A DNA stretch of 13,580 bases, taken from Desulfamplus sp. Lineage in GTDB: Bacteria; Desulfobacterota; Desulfobacteria; Desulfobacterales; Desulfobacteraceae. Made by a program: the position numbers and the translations under genes. The stretch's first letter is position 1; every line of letters starts with the position of its first letter. This document shows, piece after piece, positions 1 to 6,674 of this stretch. The stretch spans positions 1 through 13,580 of the forward strand of contig JADFYT010000031.1 in the NCBI GenBank assembly GCA_015232935.1, given 5' to 3'. Under the pieces are notes generated by a model that saw nothing but the letters and a program-made list of their open reading frames with translations, was not told where the DNA came from and made no database searches.

Positions 1-138
1 ATAAATAGATAGTGGAGTTTATGTTTGTAATAGTAACTACAGAGAAAATTTCTAATGCATGTTTTGCCGCTATTTTTTTTTTTATATAGCCAAACATGGA
101 ATTTTATTCCTGATTTTAAAAATATCTTTATATATTTA

Positions 139-167
139 TACCGTGAAAATCCACTCTTATTTTTGTA
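139..167 (+). repeat. Degenerate hairpin repeat (TACCGTGAAAAT family)
   Basis: GTGAAAAT (143-150), an 8-nt spacer, then ATTTTTGT (159-166) resemble the hairpins at 6024-6049 and 10859-10882, which also have 8-nt loops. The 11-mer TACCGTGAAAA (139-149) recurs exactly at 10855-10865. The right arm pairs poorly here, so this looks like a decayed copy. Confidence 0.4.
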
Positions 168-373
168 ATTTAGGGGAAAGGGATATCCGGTCATGGAAGA
201 TTGGGGTATCTTAGGTTTCTAAAAAGCAGTACGTTTTTTATTTTTTTACTATGCTTATCTACTTAAATGACTGTGTATTTCAATGGTAAAAATAAAAGGC
301 TTGGCTACTATACTTGCATGTTTTTTTTTTAGTCAAGAAGTTTATTGTGCAAGTTTCAAGGCGGTTATCTAAT

Positions 374-437
374 ATCTAAAAATACTTTCACATAAACCAC
401 CATGATTGTTTACGCGTCACAACGATGCATGAAAGTC
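374..437. repeat. Two-module dispersed repeat, copy 1
   Basis: Module B (374-400) matches 4713-4739 at 24 of 27 positions. Module A (418-437) matches 4679-4698 at 18 of 20. The order is B-A here and A-B at the other site. TAAAAATACTTTCA (377-390) and TGAAAGTCTTTTTA (430-443) are also inverted relative to each other, so the segment could form a stem. No open reading frame is involved. Confidence 0.6.
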
Positions 438-563
438 TTTTTATATAAATCAGTTGGTAGTGGGTTAAAGTAGTTGATATGGACATGCAAAAGGCTGTCT
501 TTAATGTTCCATGGATATACTATCAACTCTTTTGACCACTACCAATCAGTTATAGAGACTTTC
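431..563. repeat. 133-bp imperfect palindrome upstream of the Nudix gene
   Basis: The ends GAAAGTCT (431-438) and AGACTTTC (556-563) are inverted copies. Inward, CAGTTGGTAGTGG faces CCACTACCAATC, GTTGATA faces TATCAAC, GGACAT faces ATGTTCC, and AAAG (490-493) faces CTTT (499-502) at the tip. The pairs are centred near 497, so nearly the whole segment can fold as one long interrupted hairpin. It ends about 12 nt before the Shine-Dalgarno of the Nudix gene, so it could be a leader structure, a terminator-like element or a MITE-like insertion. No target-site duplication was identified. Confidence 0.65.
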
Positions 564-588
564 TAATAAAATATGGAGAACAAAAGAT

Positions 589-1161
589 ATGCTTTTAACA
601 CACGCCCGTTGCCACGATTTTCTGACAAAGGTTGTCAGGGAAAGGCAACATCCGCAAACTCCGGTTACAAATTCGTTTCAACCTACAAGCGTGATGGCTC
701 TGTTCACTCCGGAAAAGGAGACAAGACTTATTTTAATCCAGAAGGCAGATATCAAAGGATATCCATGGAGAAACCAGATGGCATTCCCGGGAGGAAATTG
801 TGAGCCTGAGGACTTAACCCGTCAAGATACTGCTTTAAGAGAGCTAAGAGAAGAGGTGAATATACCTCCGGAAGATGTGGATCTAATCGGATCGATAGGT
901 CATTTTCAAACTATTAATAACAAGGATATCGAAGCATTTATTGGAATATGGAAGAAAATTGGAGATATAGCATTTGACAGGGCTGAGATTTCAAAGGTTT
1001 TCAGGATACCTCTCAGCCATTTCATGAAGATACATAAAGACAAGAATTTTGCACACAGATTACCAGATATCTATGAGCTTACATATCCATATGAAGATGT
1101 TGTCGTATGGGGGGTAACGGCAAAAATCATACATCATCTTATGGAGATTTTAATCACCTGA
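589..1161 (+). CDS. Nudix hydrolase, NudL/CoA-pyrophosphatase type
   Basis: This 190-residue protein probably hydrolyses a nucleoside-diphosphate derivative; by family resemblance the substrate could be coenzyme A or an acyl-CoA. The fold signature is clear: a strand with RLILIQK (46-52), then WRNQMAFPGG (60-69), which matches the H-G-Q-VAFPGG region of CoA pyrophosphatases, and the Nudix helix ending RELREE (84-89), with metal-binding glutamates E85, E88 and E89. Spacing between PGG and RELREE is longer than in the generic Nudix box and fits the NudL type. The start at 589 is chosen because TGGAGA (574-579) lies 9 nt upstream; an ATG at 573 opens a different, non-homologous frame. No partner gene is adjacent, and a long palindrome sits just upstream. 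The exact substrate is not readable from sequence. Confidence 0.85.
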   Translation: MLLTHARCHDFLTKVVRERQHPQTPVTNSFQPTSVMALFTPEKETRLILIQKADIKGYPWRNQMAFPGGNCEPEDLTRQDTALRELREEVNIPPEDVDLIGSIGHFQTINNKDIEAFIGIWKKIGDIAFDRAEISKVFRIPLSHFMKIHKDKNFAHRLPDIYELTYPYEDVVVWGVTAKIIHHLMEILIT

Positions 1162-1248
1162 GCCTGTTATTTTTTGCTTCGCATGAAATATATGCTACCT
1201 TTCTATTTAAGGCTTGATTGCAATATATTTGCAGTTTTTGCTATGCTA

Positions 1249-1524
1249 TTACCCCTTGATGTGGCGTTGAATCATTCGACACGCAACGCTGATTATAAGG
1301 ACAAGTGTCAGGCTGGCAAGCATGAAAGGAAACCATACATATCTGTCAAACAGAGGTGTTGATATGGCAATTCCAAGCCCTGTCAAAGCAAAAACAAACA
1401 CAAAAAGTGCCCATGAAATTAATATCCAGCACGCAGGGTCAGAGTCGTACCATGGAGTTATTATTCTTCTGAAAAAAGGGCTCTTGTCAAGTTCCATATT
1501 CTCTATAATTTCCTTTGTTTTCAC
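1249..1524 (-). CDS. Small two-helix membrane protein, function unknown
   Basis: The 91-codon frame has the composition of a real inner-membrane protein: a charged amino-terminal stretch of about 22 residues, the aromatic/acidic motif TPWYDSDPACW (23-33), two hydrophobic spans (about 31-54 and 62-82), and a basic tail RMIQRHIKG. The overlapping plus-strand frames look like shadows. The full frame starts with GTG at 1524; an ATG ten codons in (1497), giving MELDKSPFF, is an equally plausible start, and neither has a strong ribosome binding site. It is convergent with the Nudix gene and divergent from nrdD, whose promoter and NrdR boxes lie just upstream. I do not recognise a named family. It may be a small conserved protein of the lineage, and no function can be assigned. 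Confidence 0.55.
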   Translation of the reverse strand: MKTKEIIENMELDKSPFFRRIITPWYDSDPACWILISWALFVFVFALTGLGIAISTPLFDRYVWFPFMLASLTLVLIISVACRMIQRHIKG

Positions 1525-1565
1525 GTTTTTTGAGGACTCTGTTTCACGACAATTTTATGATTTTG

Positions 1566-1611
1566 ACACAATATATCGAATTTTGGCTTGACATCAATCT
1601 ATATATTGATT
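1566..1611 (+). promoter_or_regulatory. Tandem NrdR-box-like operators upstream of nrdD
   Basis: NrdR boxes have the known consensus ACACWATATATWGTGT. Box 1 (1566-1581) agrees at about 13 of 16 positions. Box 2 (1596-1611) has a perfect CTATATATTG core and agrees at about 12 of 16. The box starts are 30 bp apart, close to the roughly three helical turns typical of paired NrdR sites. Box 2 occupies the spacer of the putative promoter, so bound NrdR should block transcription. The nrdR gene itself is not in this window. Confidence 0.75.
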
Positions 1612-1616
1612 ATTCT
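1588..1616 (+). promoter_or_regulatory. Sigma70-like promoter for nrdD
   Basis: TTGACA (1588-1593), 17 nt, then TATTCT (1611-1616) form a near-consensus promoter pointing at nrdD, giving a leader of about 130 nt. A perfect TATAAT at 1669-1674 is a second possible -10 but lacks a good -35. The leader ends with a 7-bp inverted repeat AATAGAT/ATCTATT (1708-1714 and 1734-1740) immediately before the Shine-Dalgarno. Confidence 0.65.
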
Positions 1617-1755
1617 CGTTTCAACCTTTCATTGTTGTGCCAACCGGTGTGCCACCTTAAAAATGGTTTATAATCATAAATAAAATTTAGTAAAACAACA
1701 AATAATGAATAGATATAAATAGTCTAATAGTGGATCTATTTCAAGGGGTATATGA

Positions 1756-3849
1756 ATGTTTGAAAAGATAAAAAAACGGGATGGACGGGTTGCTGACTTT
1801 GATTCATCCAAAATCACCGACGCAATAGCCAAGGCAGGTAAGGCAAGCGGAGAATTTGATGAGCGGGAGGCAAAAAAACTGACTCTGAAGGTGATGACTC
1901 TTGCCAGGGATTTGCGGCTTGGCATTTGTCCTGACGTGGAAGAGATACAAGATATTGTGGAGCGTGTTCTTCTGGATTCTCCCTTTTACAAAACCGCCAA
2001 GGCATACATCATTTACCGTGAACAGCATAACCAGATCCGGAAGATTACCATCCGCGAACATGTGGAGTTGATGGACAGTTATATCAGGAAGATGGACTGG
2101 AAAGTTAAAGAGAACAGTAATATGAGTTACTCTCTTCAGGGTCTTAATAATTACATCTCATCGGATATAACCGCCGAATACTGGCTAAACTGCATTTATC
2201 CTCCTGAGGTTAGAGACGCCCATAACAGAGGCAATCTGCATATTCATGATCTAAGCCTTCTGTCTGTGTATTGTGTGGGCTGGGATCTTCAGGATCTTCT
2301 GATGGAGGGGTTCAAAGGTGTGGCAGGAAAGGTTGAAAGCTCTCCTCCCCGCCATTTCAGAACAGCACTGGGGCAGATGGTGAATTTCTTTTATACGCTT
2401 CAAGGTGAGGCTGCCGGAGCCCAGGCAATGTCAAATTTTGATACTCTTCTTGCACCATTTGTCAGGGAAGACCGCCTTGGCTACAAAGAGGTTAAACAGG
2501 CACTACAGGAGTTTGTATTTAATATCAATATCCCTACCAGAGTGGGTTTTCAAACACCGTTTACCAATATCACCATGGATCTTAATGTCCCCTCTATTCT
2601 AAAAGATTCACCTGTTATTATCGGCGGTGAGTACCGTGAAGAGACCTACGGCTCCTTTCAGGTGGAGATGGATACAATAAACAGGGCATTTGCAGAAGTT
2701 ATGATGGAAGGCGATGCAAAAGGACGTGTATTTACATTCCCCATACCTACCTATAACATCACAGAGGATTTTAACTGGGATAACCCCAATCTTGAGAGTA
2801 TCTGGAAGATGACCGGAAAATACGGCATTCCCTATTTTTCCAACTTTATAAATTCAGGGATGTCTCCTGATGATGCACGCTCCATGTGCTGCCGACTCAG
2901 ACTGGATAACAGAGAGCTTCAAAAAAGAGGTGGGGGATTGTTCGGTGCAAATCCGCTTACCGGATCCATTGGAGTGGTAACAATCAATATGCCCCGTTTG
3001 GGTTATCTTGCTGACAGCGAGAAAAATTTCATGAACCGTTTAGACGACCTGATAAGGGTTGCGGCAGACTCTCTTGTCATAAAAAGAAAGGTTCTGGAAA
3101 AATTTACAACCGGCAATCTTTATCCCTATTCAAAATTCTATTTAAGAAAAATCAAGGAGCATTCAGGCTGTTACTGGAGAAATCACTTCTCGACTATTGG
3201 TATTCTTGGCATGCATGAGGCATGCATAAATTTTATGGGTGAGGGGATTGCATCAGCCAAAGGGCTTGAATTTTCAGTAAAGGTTATGGATCACATACGC
3301 AGGCATATGGAAAAGATTCAAGAGCAGACCGGTGAAATCTTCAATCTTGAAGCTACTCCTGGAGAGGGTACAACCTACCGCTTTGCAATGATGGACAAGC
3401 AGAAATATCCTGATATCATATGTGCAAATGAGGCTGAGTACAAAGAGGGCAGAGATCCTTTTTACACAAACTCAACTCACCTTCCTGTCAATTATACTGA
3501 TGATCTTTTTGAGGCACTGGAGCTTCAGGATCAGCTTCAGACACGATATACCGGCGGGACAGTCATGCATCTTTTTCTTGGCGAACAGGTGTGTGATTCC
3601 AGGATTGTGAAGAACATGGTTAAAAAAGTCGCCATGAACTATCGGTTGCCCTATTTTACAATAACCCCCACATTCAGTGTTTGCCCTTCACATGGTTATA
3701 TTTCCGGTGAAATGGACGTATGCAATCAATGTGGTGCAGAAACAGAAGTTTACTCAAGGGTTGTTGGCTATCTGCGGCCTGTAAAGCAGTGGAATAATGG
3801 TAAACAGATTGAGTTCTGCATGCGTAAAACCTTCAAGGTCGCCTCGTGA
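1756..3849 (+). CDS. nrdD: Anaerobic (class III) ribonucleoside-triphosphate reductase
   Basis: It reduces ribonucleoside triphosphates to deoxyribonucleotides in the cytoplasm using a glycyl radical. The 697-residue protein begins with an ATP-cone regulatory domain (about 2-95; KRDGRVADFD then a helical VEEIQDIVE segment). The catalytic barrel includes MSNFDTLLAPF, the MCCRLRLD motif (C378, C379), NPLTGSIGVVTINMPRLGY and GMHEACINF. The carboxy end has a zinc site of the Cys/His type (C643, H646, C656, C659), then the radical loop RVVGYLRP with glycyl residue G671 and the typical WNNGK. All key residues are present. The start is supported by AAGGGG (1743-1748) 7 nt upstream. The activase gene follows after 4 nt, so the two are co-expressed. 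NrdR boxes upstream indicate repression by the nucleotide-sensing NrdR. Confidence 0.97.
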   Translation: MFEKIKKRDGRVADFDSSKITDAIAKAGKASGEFDEREAKKLTLKVMTLARDLRLGICPDVEEIQDIVERVLLDSPFYKTAKAYIIYREQHNQIRKITIREHVELMDSYIRKMDWKVKENSNMSYSLQGLNNYISSDITAEYWLNCIYPPEVRDAHNRGNLHIHDLSLLSVYCVGWDLQDLLMEGFKGVAGKVESSPPRHFRTALGQMVNFFYTLQGEAAGAQAMSNFDTLLAPFVREDRLGYKEVKQALQEFVFNINIPTRVGFQTPFTNITMDLNVPSILKDSPVIIGGEYREETYGSFQVEMDTINRAFAEVMMEGDAKGRVFTFPIPTYNITEDFNWDNPNLESIWKMTGKYGIPYFSNFINSGMSPDDARSMCCRLRLDNRELQKRGGGLFGANPLTGSIGVVTINMPRLGYLADSEKNFMNRLDDLIRVAADSLVIKRKVLEKFTTGNLYPYSKFYLRKIKEHSGCYWRNHFSTIGILGMHEACINFMGEGIASAKGLEFSVKVMDHIRRHMEKIQEQTGEIFNLEATPGEGTTYRFAMMDKQKYPDIICANEAEYKEGRDPFYTNSTHLPVNYTDDLFEALELQDQLQTRYTGGTVMHLFLGEQVCDSRIVKNMVKKVAMNYRLPYFTITPTFSVCPSHGYISGEMDVCNQCGAETEVYSRVVGYLRPVKQWNNGKQIEFCMRKTFKVAS

Positions 3850-3853
3850 ATTG

Positions 3854-4660
3854 ATGCGTCTCAGACTTGGAGGATTCCAGAAAAACACATTGATAGACTT
3901 TCCCGGGGTTGTGGCTTCGCTTGTATTTACACAGGGGTGTAACTTCAGGTGCCCCTACTGCCACAACCCGGGTCTTATAACGCTTGATCAGCCTTGTATT
4001 CTGACGCCTTTCGACAGGAGAGATTCTCTGATTGATGAGTCTGGGGTATTTAGCTTTCTGAAAAAAAGAGAGGGGCTGATTGACGGAGTTGCCATCACAG
4101 GGGGTGAGCCTACCTTGCAGCCGGCTCTTGAAGCATTTTGTTTCCGGCTGAAAAACATGGGGTTGAAGGTCAAGGTTGACACTAACGGCAGCAGGCCAGA
4201 GGTACTTGAAAAGCTCTTTAGGAGAGAGCTTGTGGATTTTGTAGCAATGGATATCAAGAGCGACCAGAATGGCTATCAATACCTTGCCGGAGATTTGAAT
4301 TGCACACATGTTGCAAACAATGCCGGAGTTGACACAAGTGATGCTGATCAGCCATTTGAGTTTTCCCGTATTATAAAAAGTATAAAATTGATAATCGAAC
4401 AGTCTCCCGCCCATGAATTCAGAACCACCTGTGTAAGGCCATTTATCACGCCAGAAATAATGCCTCAAATAGGCAAGATGACCAAAGGTGCTTCTCACTA
4501 TGTTCTTCAGCACTGCTCACAGAACACCAGTATGCTTAATCCAGAGTTTTTTGAACAACTCAATCATTCTTCACACCAATCCCCTTTTTTCACTGATGAC
4601 GAACTCGAAGAGCTTAAAGAACTGGTTGAGCCATATGTAATCCGCTGCTCAATCAGATAA
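3854..4660 (+). CDS. nrdG: Radical-SAM activase of anaerobic ribonucleotide reductase (NrdG2 type)
   Basis: This [4Fe-4S] radical-SAM enzyme should abstract hydrogen from the NrdD glycine to create the glycyl radical. The protein shows the cluster motif CNFRCPYC (C29, C33, C36), preceded by GGFQKNTLIDFPG as in the NrdG2/pyruvate-formate-lyase-activase-like branch, and the SAM-binding GGEPT (83-87). It is longer (268 residues) than the short E. coli NrdG and includes extra sequence around 145-165 (NNAGVDTSDADQP). The frame stays open back to 3797, but that part only re-reads the end of nrdD; homologues begin near MRLRLGGFQK, so ATG 3854 is preferred. It starts 4 nt after the nrdD stop without its own strong Shine-Dalgarno, suggesting translational coupling. 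The next gene is convergent, so the operon appears to end here. Confidence 0.93.
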   Translation: MRLRLGGFQKNTLIDFPGVVASLVFTQGCNFRCPYCHNPGLITLDQPCILTPFDRRDSLIDESGVFSFLKKREGLIDGVAITGGEPTLQPALEAFCFRLKNMGLKVKVDTNGSRPEVLEKLFRRELVDFVAMDIKSDQNGYQYLAGDLNCTHVANNAGVDTSDADQPFEFSRIIKSIKLIIEQSPAHEFRTTCVRPFITPEIMPQIGKMTKGASHYVLQHCSQNTSMLNPEFFEQLNHSSHQSPFFTDDELEELKELVEPYVIRCSIR

Positions 4661-4666
4661 CGCTCA

Positions 4667-4740
4667 TGCCCTGACAGGCACAACGAAGAATGAAAGTCCC
4701 AGCAATTACAGCATCTAAAAAGACTTTCACATAAAGCAGT
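4667..4740. repeat. Two-module dispersed repeat, copy 2
   Basis: Module A (4679-4698) and module B (4713-4739) match the two segments near 374-437, in swapped order. GAAAGTC (4692-4698) and GACTTTC (4722-4728) form an inverted pair around the intervening 23 nt. A small TGCC/GGCA hairpin (4667-4680) precedes it. The element lies directly after the nrdG stop and could contribute to transcript end formation, although no T-run follows. Confidence 0.6.
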
Positions 4741-4753
4741 ATATACCATATTC

Positions 4754-4851
4754 GACGAACTCGTAAAAAGTCAGAAATCGGCGTTTTTTGGTGAGATAAA
4801 TCTCTTGTTTTATTGGATGCAGATTTCGGCAAACTGACTTTTTACGAAGTC
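4754..4851. repeat. Inverted-repeat element in a convergent gap
   Basis: TCGTAAAAAGTCAG (4761-4774) and CTGACTTTTTACGA (4834-4847) are perfect 14-bp inverted arms, flanked by GACGAAC and GAAGTC. Inside, GAAATC (4774-4779) faces GATTTC (4822-4827), and a small hairpin GAGATAAATCTC (4793-4804) sits between them. The overall structure is about 98 bp. Located between two convergent genes, it could act as a bidirectional terminator or be a MITE-like insertion. GTAAAAAGTC-type ends are, to my recollection, common in Desulfobacterales intergenic DNA. Confidence 0.7.
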
Positions 4852-4859
4852 ATCATATT

Positions 4860-5795
4860 TCAGTCAGGCGATTTAAATTCTTCAGCCGGATAGACCATAT
4901 TTCCCGATATTGACAGATCATAGCCCCCAAGCTCTTCTGCTGTCTCCTTTAAAAAAGGCTCTTTGAGCATTCCAAGGAACATCTGAATGCCCTGATCAAA
5001 AAAACGATCTTTGGATACAAGAAGGTCAAACCTCTCCCAGCAAAGAGCAATGAAGTCAAGATTGAGCTTCTCTGCCACAGGCTTTATGCATGGCCCTGCA
5101 TCTGCCTTGCCTCCAAGTACCGCAAGTCCGATATCCATATGCTTTGCTTTAATTTTATCATAACCCCTGATGTTGTTGCCTTTTATTCCAGCTTTTTTGA
5201 GTTCCTTGTCAAACAGATGACGGGTTCCTGTACCAAGATCCCGATTTACTATGGTTATACCCGTTCTGCCTAAATCCTTTACGCTGTTGATGCCGTGCGG
5301 ATTCCCCTTTTGAACAGCAATCCCCTGCTGGCGCCTGCAAAAATTTACCACTGCCGGCATCCTGCTCAGCTCTTGCTCTATGTACGGAAAGTTGTAATCA
5401 CTATCTTTATCAGACTCTCCTGCGACAAGATGACTTGATGCAATATGGCACATATTCTGTCTTAATGCCCTTATTCCACCCATGCTTCCTGTCATGCCAA
5501 ACAGCACCATATGTGCTTTGTGCCGGCTGTTAAAATGGGATATAAGCGAGTCAAGAAGCAGGTCATTGCTGCCGGCAATCAATATAATGCCATGATAGGG
5601 CGGAAGTTTTGCAGCAGGTTCAGGATAATTAACAGTGCCTGCTTCAATCCATTGTTTGACAAGATCAATGGGAAACAGCCATTTTCCTGTAACCTTGGTT
5701 GCTGGGAGGCCTTTTTCCGAAATAAGTGAATACACCATTTTTTCATTTATATTCAGATACTTTGCCACCTCCTTGGTTGAAAGAAGTTCACCCAT
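4860..5795 (-). CDS. HTH regulator with periplasmic-binding-protein-like sensor domain
   Basis: A one-component cytoplasmic regulator of 311 residues. Residues 4-51 form an excisionase/MerR-like helix-turn-helix (LSTKEVAKYLNINEKMVYSL, then a wing TKVTGKWLFP). Residues about 68-300 form a PBP-like domain related to those attached to molybdopterin and molybdate proteins: GSNDLLLDSL, GSMGGIRAL, and the phosphate/oxyanion-loop-like VNRDLGTGTRHLFD (183-196), GKADAGPCIK and FDLLVSKDRFF. There is no signal peptide, so the sensor acts inside the cell. The start at 5795 has AGAGAGGA about 8 nt upstream. It is divergent from mobB with a perfect palindrome (5838-5865) between them, suggesting autoregulation and control of mobB. 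A molybdate, tungstate or cofactor ligand is an inference from family and neighbour; sulfate-like oxyanions are alternatives. Confidence 0.85.
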   Translation of the reverse strand: MGELLSTKEVAKYLNINEKMVYSLISEKGLPATKVTGKWLFPIDLVKQWIEAGTVNYPEPAAKLPPYHGIILIAGSNDLLLDSLISHFNSRHKAHMVLFGMTGSMGGIRALRQNMCHIASSHLVAGESDKDSDYNFPYIEQELSRMPAVVNFCRRQQGIAVQKGNPHGINSVKDLGRTGITIVNRDLGTGTRHLFDKELKKAGIKGNNIRGYDKIKAKHMDIGLAVLGGKADAGPCIKPVAEKLNLDFIALCWERFDLLVSKDRFFDQGIQMFLGMLKEPFLKETAEELGGYDLSISGNMVYPAEEFKSPD

Positions 5796-5837
5796 TCTTT
5801 GCTTCCTCTCTTTTTGATTTTAATTCCTTCTGGATAG

Positions 5838-5865
5838 CAAGCAAACAGTCATGCCAGTTTGCTTG
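5838..5865. promoter_or_regulatory. Palindromic operator candidate between regulator and mobB
   Basis: CAAGCAAAC (5838-5846) and GTTTGCTTG (5857-5865) are perfect 9-bp arms separated by 10 nt. The site lies 42 nt upstream of the regulator start codon. A further GCAAAC occurs at 5949-5954, within TTTGC-N6-GCAAA (5938-5953), nearer to mobB. No T-run follows on either strand, so a terminator is unlikely. It is the best candidate for the binding site of the divergent HTH regulator. Confidence 0.6.
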
Positions 5866-5888
5866 TCACCACCATATTTACATCATTC

Positions 5889-5914
5889 TTGACATTATCT
5901 ATATTTCCTGTCAA
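5889..5914. promoter_or_regulatory. TTGACA inverted pair in the divergent promoter region
   Basis: TTGACA (5889-5894) and its inverted copy TGTCAA (5909-5914) are separated by 14 nt. Each is a consensus -35 hexamer on its own strand, pointing outwards to mobB and to the regulator, but neither has a convincing -10 at 16-18 nt. It may mark overlapping divergent promoters or a second operator. Confidence 0.3.
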
Positions 5915-6023
5915 CTTGAATCGCTTTGTTTTATGGCTTTGCTTTGATGCAAACTTCATAAATTATAAAAAGTTAAAGACAAAATCAAACATTCATGGCC
6001 TTTTTTTTGTGGCTACCCAGAAT

Positions 6024-6049
6024 CATGAAAATCAGGATACATTTTCATG
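6024..6049 (+). repeat. Hairpin repeat just before mobB
   Basis: CATGAAAAT (6024-6032), an 8-nt loop, and ATTTTCATG (6041-6049) give a 9-bp perfect stem directly upstream of the mobB ribosome binding site. GAATCATGAAAAT (6020-6032) recurs exactly at 10798-10810, and TTTTCATGGTAAA (6043-6055) recurs with one change at 10927-10939 and, inverted, at 10853-10865. It is part of an intergenic repeat family and may also influence mobB translation. Confidence 0.6.
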
Positions 6050-6063
6050 GTAAAGCAGGATAC

Positions 6064-6639
6064 ATGAAGCCCAATATTATATCTATTGCAGGACGATCAG
6101 GCTCGGGAAAGACAACTTTCCTAGAAAAACTCATACCTAAACTCAAACAAAAAGGATATCGTATAGGAGTCATCAAGCATGCCCATTGCGGAGTTGAGAT
6201 GGATAAAAAGGGGAAGGACAGCTGGAGGCACAAGAATGCCGGGGCTGCGGCCACACTTGTGATCTCTCCTGGCACCCTTTCAATGGTCAAGGATTACAAA
6301 GAACCTGATTATTCTCAAGCTCAAAACAATTTCACTGTAAGCGATGCTGTTGGTAGAGGAGGGTTGGAATCAATTGACCGTGAATATGCTACTATCGAAA
6401 GTGTAAAACACTACCTTTCAGATATGGATCTTATAATTGTGGAAGGATTTAAGTATGCTTCCCTCCCGAAGCTGGAAATTTTCAGGACTGACGCGGGTCA
6501 TGACGCACCTCTTTTTATAGGAGATAAAAATCTTGAAGCTTTTATTACAGATTCAGACTGCCGCCCCAATGTACCCTGTTTTTCTCTTGATGACGCTGAA
6601 GCAGTCTCTGACTTTATTGAAAAAAAGTACATTGTATAA
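6064..6639 (+). CDS. mobB: Molybdopterin-guanine dinucleotide biosynthesis protein B
   Basis: MobB is a GTP-binding accessory protein that assists MobA in attaching GMP to molybdopterin, producing the cofactor used by formate dehydrogenases and related enzymes. The 191-residue protein has the P-loop GRSGSGKT (10-17), then the family signature VIKHAHCGVEMDKKGKDSWR (36-55), the NAGAAAT segment, and a late strand DLIIVEGFK (122-130) followed by LPKLEIFR. A segment at about 72-112 is looser than the rest and looks like a lineage insertion. The frame is open to 5995 upstream, but ATG 6064 is preferred because the conserved strand starts at once and AGCAGGA lies just ahead, although the spacing is short; ATG 6025 is the alternative and falls inside the hairpin repeat. 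The divergent HTH-PBP regulator suggests metal- or cofactor-linked control. Confidence 0.9.
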   Translation: MKPNIISIAGRSGSGKTTFLEKLIPKLKQKGYRIGVIKHAHCGVEMDKKGKDSWRHKNAGAAATLVISPGTLSMVKDYKEPDYSQAQNNFTVSDAVGRGGLESIDREYATIESVKHYLSDMDLIIVEGFKYASLPKLEIFRTDAGHDAPLFIGDKNLEAFITDSDCRPNVPCFSLDDAEAVSDFIEKKYIV

Positions 6640-6674
6640 TTACGGCTTCTGAGTTGATATTCCTTTAGAATGAT

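Larger units (their letters stand above)
1..588. other. AT-rich intergenic region without a supported gene
   Basis: No convincing coding frame is present upstream of the Nudix gene. The stretch is strongly AT-rich with several T-runs (about 71-83, 235-247 and 319-330). It contains a degenerate copy of a short hairpin repeat (143-166), a repeat module shared with the gap after the nrdD activase (374-400 and 418-437), and a long imperfect palindrome (431-563). I saw no RNA gene and no clear sigma70 promoter; a TTGACC at 532-537 has no well-spaced -10 partner. Confidence 0.6.

Noticed and set aside
374..563. CRISPR array
   Set aside because: The repeats are few, inverted, degenerate and irregularly spaced, with no cas genes nearby.
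573..803. Frame starting at ATG 573, overlapping the Nudix gene
   Set aside because: The Nudix frame from 589 contains complete family motifs, while this frame has no recognisable features and ends within it.
1174..1591. Two plus-strand frames over the small membrane-protein gene
   Set aside because: Their translations lack plausible domains; the minus-strand frame has clear membrane spans and better composition.
1622..1755. Riboswitch (for example adenosylcobalamin) in the nrdD leader
   Set aside because: The leader is short and AT-rich; I could not identify a B12-box or any other known riboswitch core, and class III reductases do not require B12.
3797..3853. Longer amino terminus for the nrdD activase
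   Set aside because: The extra 19 residues re-read the coding end of nrdD in another frame and do not resemble the start of NrdG2 proteins, which begin near the GGFQK segment.
3833..4513. Long minus-strand frame opposite the nrdG gene
   Set aside because: It lies wholly antisense to a well-supported radical-SAM gene, has no recognisable domain and an unnatural composition.
5838..5865. Rho-independent terminator
   Set aside because: The palindrome has no T-run on either strand and lies between divergent genes, which fits an operator better.
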